A stretch of 5,631 nucleotides of DNA from NCBI GenBank assembly GCA_030635415.1, contig DAOVYW010000163.1:1-5631 (forward strand), in the 5' to 3' direction. Position numbers and translations under genes: made by a program. Each line of letters begins with the position of its first letter. Within the stretch, counting starts at the first letter, position 1. Source of the DNA: Candidatus Firestoneibacteriota bacterium. Its GTDB lineage: Bacteria > Oederibacteriota > JAAXVQ01 > JAUVAV01. A model generated the notes under the pieces. That model ran no database searches. It was not told the DNA's origin and saw nothing but the letters and a program-made list of their open reading frames with translations. Below, one piece after another: positions 1 through 5,631 of the stretch.

Positions 1-1355
1 ATACCCCGACCTTCACCGCCACGCCTACGGGCACGCCTACTTATACGATCACGCCCACAAACACTTCAACTTATACGGATACGCCGACCGATACCCCAAC
101 CGTTACAGCCACGCCTACTTACACCGTCACACCCACAGATACTCCTACTTTCACGACCACGCCCACTGACACACCAACCAGCACAGCCACACCCACTCAT
201 ACACCAACCGGCACTGCTACACCTACTGACACGCCAACCAGTACCGCTACACCCACTCATACACTAACCGGTACTGCTACACCTACTCATACACCAACTG
301 GCACCGCCACGCCCACTCATACGCCAACCGGCACTGCTACATCTACTGACACGCCAACCAGTACCGCTACACCCACTCATTCACCAACCAGCACTGCCAC
401 ACCCACTCATACACCAACCGCCACTGCTACGCTTACGCCTACTCATACACCAACCGCCACTGCCACACCTACTGACACACCAACCAACACAGCTACGCCT
501 ACTCATTCACCAACTCTCTCTGTTACACCTACCGCCACATGGTCACCGACATCAACCAATTCCCCGACTTTTACGGCTACACCCTCTGATACGCCGACTC
601 AAACCGCCACCCCCTCTCATACGCCGACTTACACCCCAACACCCTCTGACACGCCAACCTACACGGTAACACCCACCGCCACATGGTCACCGACATTGAC
701 TAATACCCCAACTTTTACGGCCACGGCCACAGATACGCCTACTTACACGGTTACGTCGACAGATACGCCCACTTGCACGCTTACACCCACCAGCTCGCCG
801 ACTTATACAACCACTTCGACTGCCACATGGTCACCGACATCGACCAATTCTCCGACTTTTACAGTAACGTCAACACCTACTCCAACAGTCACGATAACGC
901 CGACGGGCACACCTTCATATACAGTAACGCCTACCGGTACAATATCGTCTACCGCGACTGCCACAAACACGAATACTCCCACTCCTACAATAATTTCCAA
1001 TACAGCGACGTTTACTCAAACTCCGTCCCCCACCATTACGCTTACGCCTCGATATACGGATAAATTATTTTATGAAACGCATTTAGAAACAAGAGTTATA
1101 ACTCCTCACGGCCAACAGTTCCGTACCTTGAAAATTTTCTTCAAGTCCCGGGAACCCGCGCAAAATATCGAGGTGCGTATTTTCAATTTGCGCGGTTATT
1201 TAGCTAAAAAACTTCCTGTCCAAAACGCAGGAGATCAATATTTAGCGGAATGGGATTGCCGCGACCGGCATAACCAAATCAAACAGGGAATTTATATTTA
1301 CCAGATTGAAATCGGCGGGAGAGCATATAACGGCGCCTTTGTGGTAGCCGAGTAA
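1..1355 (+). CDS. Thr/Pro-rich stalk protein with C-terminal FlgD/CHU_C-like domain (5' partial)
   Basis: The first complete codon is at base 3. The frame has no stop from there to TAA at 1353-1355, giving 450 visible residues. The first in-frame ATG/GTG/TTG is a TTG at 696 inside the repeats, so the true start lies left of the window. Visible residues 1-349 are a stalk with Thr (sometimes Ser) at nearly every second position, alternating mostly with Pro, Asp, His, Ala, Gly or Tyr. Residues 350-450 form a globular domain with hydrophobic strands, a VRIFNLRG strand, an EWDCRD turn and GIYIYQIEIGG, ending in FVVAE. This order matches the FlgD Ig-like / gliding-motility C-terminal (CHU_C) fold, where the usual forms are ITPNGDG, WDG and GxYxY. 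Here the first two signatures are changed (ITPHGQQ, WDC). Such proteins are usually exported, the stalk holding a domain away from the cell and possibly O-glycosylated; export cannot be shown because the N-terminus is missing. Likely first visible gene of a three-gene operon. The class is fairly sure, the function unknown. Confidence 0.85.
   Translation, partial: TPTFTATPTGTPTYTITPTNTSTYTDTPTDTPTVTATPTYTVTPTDTPTFTTTPTDTPTSTATPTHTPTGTATPTDTPTSTATPTHTLTGTATPTHTPTGTATPTHTPTGTATSTDTPTSTATPTHSPTSTATPTHTPTATATLTPTHTPTATATPTDTPTNTATPTHSPTLSVTPTATWSPTSTNSPTFTATPSDTPTQTATPSHTPTYTPTPSDTPTYTVTPTATWSPTLTNTPTFTATATDTPTYTVTSTDTPTCTLTPTSSPTYTTTSTATWSPTSTNSPTFTVTSTPTPTVTITPTGTPSYTVTPTGTISSTATATNTNTPTPTIISNTATFTQTPSPTITLTPRYTDKLFYETHLETRVITPHGQQFRTLKIFFKSREPAQNIEVRIFNLRGYLAKKLPVQNAGDQYLAEWDCRDRHNQIKQGIYIYQIEIGGRAYNGAFVVAE
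159..524 (+). repeat. 30-bp tandem repeat coding for a Thr-rich decapeptide
   Basis: Twelve in-frame units encode a decapeptide with consensus T-P-T-(D/H)-T-P-T-x-T-A, where x is Ser, Gly, Ala or Asn (visible residues 53-174 of the stalk protein). One 6-base insertion (Thr-Leu) sits between units nine and ten. Units differ mostly by silent third-base changes and by alternation of GAC and CAT at the fourth codon. Arrays of this kind commonly change length by slippage or recombination, and every gain or loss of a unit here would keep the frame. Confidence 0.88.
537..968 (+). repeat. 144-bp higher-order repeat, three units, marked by Trp
   Basis: Three units begin with the same 16-base stretch ACATGGTCACCGACAT at 537, 681 and 825, spaced exactly 144 bases (48 codons) apart. 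Each encodes T-W-S-P-T-(S/L)-T-N-(S/T)-P-T-F-T, and the only Trp residues of the stalk are here (visible residues 180, 228, 276). Units one and two share the Thr register throughout; unit three drifts in its second half. This is a second repeat level, distinct from the 30-bp array just upstream. Confidence 0.85.
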
Positions 1356-1373
1356 ATGATCCATAATTCGTAA

Positions 1374-1380
1374 AGAGAGG
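1374..1380 (+). promoter_or_regulatory. Ribosome binding site of the HAMP protein gene
   Basis: AGAGAGG lies nine bases upstream of the ATG at 1390, in the 34-base gap after the stalk gene. It supports this ATG as the start. No promoter-like boxes are visible in the gap, which fits co-transcription with the gene upstream. Confidence 0.7.
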
Positions 1381-1389
1381 ATAATCATT

Positions 1390-1959
1390 ATGCAAAAGCA
1401 AAGTAAAAAGAATCAGCCGCAGCGGCGGCGCAAATTTCTGATTGAAAAAGGTTTTCAGCATAGGGTTATTTGGCGTTTTGCGATGGTCGTAATTGCCAGT
1501 ATTTTCTTTTCGCATTTTATTACGGTAGGTTCCCTGAAGGTGAAAGATATATTCACTCCTGCATCCGAAAGTTTGGTTTATTTCGCGAACGCCTTCAGTC
1601 CAACCTTGGTGTTTGCGAGGGTTTTGGATATTCTTTGGTTGCCCATGCTTTTCTCAACCCTACTCGGCAGTATCCTGATTGTGATTATTAGCCTTTTTTA
1701 CTCCCATCGTATTGCCGGTCCCCTTTATAACTTAAAACGCATGATGCGGCAAATCGAAAAGGGGAATCTAAACGGCATTATGAAAATACGTAAAAACGAT
1801 GAATTTCATGATGTGGAAGAAGCGTTTAACCGCATGCTAACAGGATTAAAGAACCGCCAGGAAGTTCTTGAAAAAGCCGTCGCAAATTTATCCGAACCCG
1901 GTAAAAGCAAGATCGAAAAAATATTAAAACCCTCTGCCCAGGAGGACGGCGAATTTTAA
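1390..1959 (+). CDS. Two-helix membrane protein with HAMP domain, no output domain
   Basis: A 189-residue protein. A very basic N-terminus (KKNQPQRRRK) precedes a first membrane helix at about residues 27-46. A short outside segment of about 35 residues follows, then a second helix at about 82-104. A HAMP domain occupies about residues 102-155: it opens with SHRIAGPLYNL, carrying the conserved Pro111, and has the typical DEF motif (Asp137, Glu138, Phe139) before the second amphipathic helix (VEEAFNRML). HAMP domains pass signals across the membrane from a sensor to a kinase, cyclase or chemotaxis output. Here the chain ends after a short charged helical tail (about 155-189) with no such output, and the outside segment is too small for a usual sensor domain. 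It may act as an inner-membrane adaptor that signals through a partner; that is inference. The start is supported by AGAGAGG nine bases upstream. It lies 34 bases after the stalk gene and 43 before the TPR gene. Confidence 0.9.
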   Translation: MQKQSKKNQPQRRRKFLIEKGFQHRVIWRFAMVVIASIFFSHFITVGSLKVKDIFTPASESLVYFANAFSPTLVFARVLDILWLPMLFSTLLGSILIVIISLFYSHRIAGPLYNLKRMMRQIEKGNLNGIMKIRKNDEFHDVEEAFNRMLTGLKNRQEVLEKAVANLSEPGKSKIEKILKPSAQEDGEF

Positions 1960-1990
1960 TCCGCGATGAAGAAAAATAAAATCCACGGCC

Positions 1991-1996
1991 GGGGAG
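1991..1996 (+). promoter_or_regulatory. Ribosome binding site of the TPR protein gene
   Basis: GGGGAG sits six bases upstream of the ATG at 2003. This site, plus the signal peptide that starts right there, fixes the start codon. The 43-base gap after the HAMP gene shows no terminator hairpin. Confidence 0.65.
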
Positions 1997-2002
1997 CTTA
2001 GC

Positions 2003-4048
2003 ATGCAACAGAAAATCTTTAAGTTTGGGTGGTTAATAAATTTGCTTTTAATCGGAGGTTTAAACTTGACCCCCGTCCCGGCCACCGCCGGCCAGATGGC
2101 CGAGCAAGAAGCGTGGAGTGTCTTAGCCAAAGCCATGGAGGGCAACCCGACTGCAAAAGAGACGTTACGCCATGCTATAACTTTCCTGACTCGTTATCCG
2201 CAAAGCCACCTTAAGCCCGCCGCTAAATATGTAGTAGGTGAATTTTATTTTAGAAGCCGGAAATATCAACAGGCTCTGCCTTATTACAAATGGTTGGCCG
2301 ACAAATTGGAACCGATAAGCTTCGGGGATAGTGTGATGTTTCGCTTGGGAGAATGCCATTATAATATGGGTAAAATTGACCAAGCAGTAAAAATCTGGAG
2401 TGCCATACCCGGCCAATATCCTAAAACCCATCTCAAGCCGGAAATCAAAGCTAATCGTTGCCGGATTTTGTTGCAGCAATCAAAATACCGCCCAGCAGCC
2501 GGGCTCTATCGTGACCTCCTTTCCCGCTATCCTTTCTACCGGAAAAACAATAGTGTTTTGGCCGGTTTGGCGCGGATTGATATTTTTAATCAAAAATATG
2601 CCCAGGCTTTGGAGCGCCTGGCTCAACTACATACTCCGGAGGCCCTATACCTTAAGGGCCGTTGCCTGCTGGCGCTGGAGCAATATCCAGCGCTGGTGAA
2701 TTATTTTAATGAAAGTGGGACTAAACATGGGGATACCCGTTCCCATAACCTCATTAAAGAAAGCTGGGTCTGGGCCCTGCTTGAAAAAGAACAATATACT
2801 TTCGCACTCGCGGCGGCGGAGCATATTCTCGCCGATCAGGGGATAGTGGAAACCAGCCGGGATGCCATGCTCTTGGTAAAAGGACATTGCCGGTTTAATC
2901 TGAACCAATACCAAACAGCGCTGACCATTTATACCCGCTGGCTGAAGAAAAACCGCTCTCCGTCTGAACGTTTATATGTTCGATACCTTTTGGGCTTAAC
3001 CTATTACCGGCTTCAGGATCAGCAAAAAGCTCTTCAGATTTGGGAGGAAATTTTTGCCGATCCCCCACGAAATAATTTAGGCCGGGACATACTATTAACC
3101 GTGGCAGATACCCTCTTGGAAGGCGGCAATTATATTCCGGCTCAAAGGTATTTTGATTTTTTTATCCAAAAATACCCTGATGATCCCAACCGGGCCGCAG
3201 CCTATCAGCGTATCTCCCAGGTCTATTATAAACTGGATAAAGACCATGCAGCGATGAAGGCTTACCAGAATTTCATCCGCCTGCCCTCGGCCAACCCGAT
3301 TACGCTATCGTCGCCATCCGCAATTCAAACTCCGGATTTACCGAAAGTAAAAAATCATCTTCCACCGGCAAGTCTCCGGATCCGTTATGATAAATTAATT
3401 TCGGGTTATGTCAAAGGCGCAATGACCAGCGCCAGTCTCATGACCGGCTCACCCTGGTTAACGCTTATCTCTAAACCACCCATCCTAGAGATTAAATCTC
3501 CTAAACGTAATGTGATACTCGAATCCTGGAAGTTTACCGTCTCCACTGATGGAGGAAACATATTATACACGCAAACGGGCGGAGACCGCTTGCCGCAAAA
3601 ATTTATTTGGGACGGCGTCGACCGGGACGGCCGCCAGTTAAACGTGGGAGAACATTTTCAATATTCCATTACTCTGGTCAAGCCAGGCGGCAAACCGTTC
3701 TCCGCCTCTCACAAACCCAAAACGCTTACCAGCTTAGTCTATCATCAAAATAATAATTTGCATATCAGCTTATTGTCTTCGCTTCTATTCAATAAAAAAA
3801 CCACTTCCAACCTGTCTTCCATTGGGGCGTCTTTCATGAAAGAAAGCTGTGATTATATCATTAAAAATATACGGCGGACCATCAACATCGAGATTACCGC
3901 GGTGGAACCGCTATCGGCGCAGGCACAAGGTAAAACGATCCGGAAATATATTGTTGATAAGCTGAATCTTCCCGAGGAAGACATTAATCTAAAGGTCCTC
4001 CCATCCCAAAATCCTTTAACCGATCATGTGAATATTATCTGCCTTTGA
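2003..4048 (+). CDS. Secreted TPR protein with FlgD-like and degenerate OmpA-like C-terminal domains
   Basis: A 681-residue protein. Residues 1-29 are a type I signal peptide: Lys4 and Lys7, hydrophobic core LINLLLIGGLNL, and an A-T-A site with cleavage expected after Ala29. There is no lipobox Cys, so it is not a lipoprotein. About residues 45-425 are a helical solenoid of TPR-type repeats, with recurring patterns such as KYQQALPYYKWL, KYRPAAGLYRDLLSRYP and NYIPAQRYFDFFIQKYP, resembling BamD/CpoB-type periplasmic repeats. A linker rich in Ser/Pro follows (about 428-455). About residues 508-572 form a FlgD-like beta module with the motif FIWDGVDRDG, then YSITL. About residues 585-681 resemble an OmpA C-terminal domain: LHISLLSSLLFN, SNLSSIGASF, INIEI and a final HVNIICL. 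The peptidoglycan-binding signature is eroded. The TPR part suggests a protein-docking scaffold in the periplasm or at the outer membrane; partners are unknown. A ribosome binding site is six bases upstream, and it is the last gene of the likely operon. Confidence 0.88.
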   Translation: MQQKIFKFGWLINLLLIGGLNLTPVPATAGQMAEQEAWSVLAKAMEGNPTAKETLRHAITFLTRYPQSHLKPAAKYVVGEFYFRSRKYQQALPYYKWLADKLEPISFGDSVMFRLGECHYNMGKIDQAVKIWSAIPGQYPKTHLKPEIKANRCRILLQQSKYRPAAGLYRDLLSRYPFYRKNNSVLAGLARIDIFNQKYAQALERLAQLHTPEALYLKGRCLLALEQYPALVNYFNESGTKHGDTRSHNLIKESWVWALLEKEQYTFALAAAEHILADQGIVETSRDAMLLVKGHCRFNLNQYQTALTIYTRWLKKNRSPSERLYVRYLLGLTYYRLQDQQKALQIWEEIFADPPRNNLGRDILLTVADTLLEGGNYIPAQRYFDFFIQKYPDDPNRAAAYQRISQVYYKLDKDHAAMKAYQNFIRLPSANPITLSSPSAIQTPDLPKVKNHLPPASLRIRYDKLISGYVKGAMTSASLMTGSPWLTLISKPPILEIKSPKRNVILESWKFTVSTDGGNILYTQTGGDRLPQKFIWDGVDRDGRQLNVGEHFQYSITLVKPGGKPFSASHKPKTLTSLVYHQNNNLHISLLSSLLFNKKTTSNLSSIGASFMKESCDYIIKNIRRTINIEITAVEPLSAQAQGKTIRKYIVDKLNLPEEDINLKVLPSQNPLTDHVNIICL

Positions 4049-4251
4049 AGCAATGAGGAGCGGCGCCTCGGCCTCCAAGGCAATCAACTGATTATTAAAT
4101 ATTGGGTACGACAGACCCATTTTGATGTTTATGGCCAGCGGATCGGCTTCACTACCAAATTGCAATGCCGGCCCCAGGCAGGCCAGGCTGTCAAAAAACC
4201 CGCCTCCGGGATAGCACTCACCGGAGACGGATCCTTTACAATATTGCGGGG
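4049..4251. other. Convergent intergenic region with an open frame after the TPR stop
   Basis: These 203 bases separate the stop of the TPR gene from the stop of the minus-strand gene. The minus-strand terminator occupies 4193-4230. The frame of the TPR gene stays open through this whole stretch after TGA at 4046-4048, reading for example GNQLIIKYWVRQTHFDVYGQ in one part, with no ribosome binding site and no start near the TGA. A weak GC hairpin at 4055-4075 lacks a T-run. No separate gene is supported. The stretch is either plain spacer or the remains of a longer C-terminus. Confidence 0.5.
4193..4230 (-). terminator. Intrinsic (rho-independent) terminator of the YD/RHS-like gene
   Basis: Read on the minus strand, the arm CCGTCTCCGG (4230-4221) pairs with CCGGAGGCGG (4209-4200) over ten base pairs with one G-U wobble. 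The loop is 11 bases. The stem is followed after one G by six T (4198-4193). It begins 21 bases past the stop of the minus-strand gene, the usual place. On the plus strand the stem has a C-A mismatch and no T-run directly after it, so it is unlikely to be an efficient terminator for the TPR operon. Confidence 0.85.
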
Positions 4252-5631
4252 TTATTTCTTTTTAGGGCGATGCAAAATATTTTCTTCAATACGCTTTCTA
4301 TCCATACGCGGATCACCGAAGAGTTGCTTCTCAAGTTCAAATGTCAAGGCCTGCTCCGCCATGGTTGTTTCCTGTTTCATCTTCCTAAACTGCTTGGACT
4401 GCTTGCCCAGGACGGACACCAACCTGCCGCTGCCGTCATATTTCAGAATAGTGGTTTCTCCGTCACGGTCCGTTACCTGCACGGTCATAGCCAGCGCTTT
4501 TCCGCTCTCATCCGTCAGGTACTCGTATTTCGTCTCCGAACCGTCCTGCTGTTTGGCCTTGACCAGTCTCCCGGCCTTAAAATATTTTTGTTCCTTTACC
4601 TCGCCCCGATCATTAAGGGTAGTGGTTATAATCTCCCCCTCTTCTCCCTCTCCCTGGTATGCAAAGGTCTTCTGCTTCCCATCCGCTTCCAGGGATATCA
4701 GCCGTCCGCTCTTATCGTACTGCATAACCGTGGTCCCTGCCTCTGCCGTGCGTTTCGTAACCGTGGTCTGCTTGACCTGGCCCCGGCTGTCCAAGGCATA
4801 ACTGTAGGTCATGTTTTGTCCTTCCCGGCTCTCTGACAGCATCCGTCCGGAGTCATTCCTATGTTTTACTGTAATATTGCCCCTGGCATCAGTAATGGTT
4901 TCAGTAACTCCGGATAACTCATAGGTAAAGACGTGCCGGTCTCCAAACCGGTCTACTACCTCGATAGCCCGTCCCTTCCCGTCACGCGAAATACTTATCG
5001 CATCCTGGAATTCCTGCGTTTTTTGGACTGCCAGCTTTACATCTGCCGGCACGGCTTCCCCGCCCAGCAAGACCAGCCTGGCCTGCTCCAGTTTTACTAT
5101 TCCAGCAGTCAGATTCAGTATCCGCCCCAATATGGATTCATCATATACCTCTCCAAACAGAGCTCTGACAGCTGCCGTTAGAACCGCTATCAGCTTGGCG
5201 CTCTCGGCGTCCGATCCTTCCAGGGCTGCGATAATCTCTTCCTTGCTCATCTTGGAAAGCGCCATCCGTACGAATTCCGGGACATCTTCCAATCCCTTTA
5301 TACCCTGTAATTTCGCGGCTAGTTCGTCCTTGAAAGACACATCCGCCCGGCCGGCTGCCTGGACCCCGCCAGTGACCGAACCGGCAGCGCCTTCCATCCC
5401 TCGCTGCTTAGCCGGCTGCTCTCCACTACTATTACTGCCGGTCAGAGTGGCGCCCCGGGCCTTATTGCCGAAAGAAGTACGGACTACTGCCGAGCTGCCG
5501 TCAGCGGCGCCGGCGGCACTGGCAGAGCCCCCGGATTCCTTTGCTCCAATCGGTCCCACAGCCTCGACATCCAGCTTCTGCTTCAATTCATCGGCATATA
5601 ATTCCTCTCTTCTATCGCCGCTGCCATGATC
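4252..5631 (-). CDS. YD/RHS-type repeat protein, C-terminal part (5' partial)
   Basis: The frame is open from the right edge of the window to TAA at 4252-4254, giving 459 visible residues. A TTG at 5586-5584 is the only possible start codon near the edge. It has no ribosome binding site at proper distance, and 15 sensible codons precede it (including RREELYADE), so the gene most likely starts outside. Numbering from that TTG: residues 10-80 are Gly/Ala/Ser-rich and probably disordered. About residues 83-190 are helical (KDELAAKLQGI, SKEEIIAALEG, ESILGRILNLTAGIVKLEQA). About residues 197-395 hold beta-strand repeats of the YD/RHS kind, such as YDKSGRLISLEADG, YFKAGRLVKAKQQDG and YDGSGRLVSVLG. 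The end (396-444) is charged and helical, finishing HRPKKK. YD repeats build the shell of Rhs toxins and of many surface proteins. No Rhs core motif (DPxGxxD) or toxin domain is visible here, so function is open. The gene has its own terminator and looks richer in G+C than the plus-strand genes. Confidence 0.85.
   Translation of the reverse strand, partial: DHGSGDRREELYADELKQKLDVEAVGPIGAKESGGSASAAGAADGSSAVVRTSFGNKARGATLTGSNSSGEQPAKQRGMEGAAGSVTGGVQAAGRADVSFKDELAAKLQGIKGLEDVPEFVRMALSKMSKEEIIAALEGSDAESAKLIAVLTAAVRALFGEVYDESILGRILNLTAGIVKLEQARLVLLGGEAVPADVKLAVQKTQEFQDAISISRDGKGRAIEVVDRFGDRHVFTYELSGVTETITDARGNITVKHRNDSGRMLSESREGQNMTYSYALDSRGQVKQTTVTKRTAEAGTTVMQYDKSGRLISLEADGKQKTFAYQGEGEEGEIITTTLNDRGEVKEQKYFKAGRLVKAKQQDGSETKYEYLTDESGKALAMTVQVTDRDGETTILKYDGSGRLVSVLGKQSKQFRKMKQETTMAEQALTFELEKQLFGDPRMDRKRIEENILHRPKKK

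Noticed and set aside
66..260. Minus-strand open frame across the Thr repeats
   Set aside because: It is an antisense shadow of the repeat array, with low-complexity Cys/Gly/Ser/Arg composition and no ribosome binding site. The plus frame continues into a real domain.
159..524. 30-bp repeats that could be taken for a CRISPR array
   Set aside because: The units are directly adjacent with no spacers, all in one open reading frame, and differ mainly by silent changes.
773..1063. Second plus-strand frame and an opposing minus frame (803-1000) inside the stalk
   Set aside because: Both are by-products of the ACN-rich codon pattern; only the frame beginning at base 3 leads into a folded domain.
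1966..2001. 11-residue open frame (MKKNKIHGRGA) as a leader peptide of the TPR gene
   Set aside because: The only AGGAGG (1940-1945) is 20 bases away, too far, and the frame shows no attenuator-like features. The stretch serves better as the spacer holding the TPR ribosome binding site.
4055..4075. GC-rich hairpin just after the TPR stop, as a plus-strand terminator or a selenocysteine element for the TGA
   Set aside because: The stem is short and interrupted and has no T-run, so it is not an intrinsic terminator. The TGA follows the natural end of the OmpA-like domain and there is no sign of a selenoprotein.
4160..4836. Two plus-strand open frames opposite the YD/RHS-like gene
   Set aside because: They cross the terminator, lack ribosome binding sites, and have Ser/Cys/Leu-rich composition typical of antisense frames. 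The minus frame shows clear YD repeats.
5132..5629. Plus-strand frame rich in Ala/Ser/Pro at the right end
   Set aside because: It is antisense to the Gly/Ala/Ser-rich N-terminal part of the minus-strand gene and shows no domain or start signal.

Overview
The window looks like a chromosomal fragment from a Gram-negative-type (diderm) bacterium, perhaps one of the uncultured candidate lineages. The reasons are a very long Thr/Pro stalk ending in a FlgD/CHU_C-like beta domain, a signal-peptide TPR protein with an OmpA-like C-terminus, a stand-alone HAMP membrane protein, and a YD/RHS-type repeat protein. Secreted proteins with Thr-Pro stalks and FlgD-like ends are familiar from groups such as Elusimicrobiota, Omnitrophota and Goldbacteria. 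That placement is inference from style; nothing here fixes the taxon.

Layout: (1) Bases 1-1355, + strand: the 3' part of a gene whose start lies left of the window. It encodes about 349 visible residues of alternating Thr followed by a C-terminal domain of about 100 residues. (2) Bases 1390-1959, +: a 189-residue two-helix HAMP protein with no output domain. (3) Bases 2003-4048, +: a 681-residue secreted TPR / FlgD-like / OmpA-like protein. The gaps between these three are only 34 and 43 bases, each downstream gene has its own ribosome binding site, and I see no promoter or terminator between them, so they are probably one operon. (4) Bases 4049-4251: a convergent intergenic region holding a clear intrinsic terminator for the minus-strand gene. 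(5) Bases 4252-5631, - strand: the C-terminal part of a YD/RHS-like repeat protein that runs off the right edge.

How they may work together (inference): the three + strand genes look like a cell-envelope cassette. One product would be a surface stalk protein, one an inner-membrane HAMP relay with nothing obvious to relay to, and one a periplasmic or outer-membrane TPR scaffold. A FlgD-like beta module occurs in the first and third products. The minus-strand gene appears to be a separate transcription unit, richer in G+C by eye. No RNA genes, insertion sequences, integrases or CRISPR arrays are visible.
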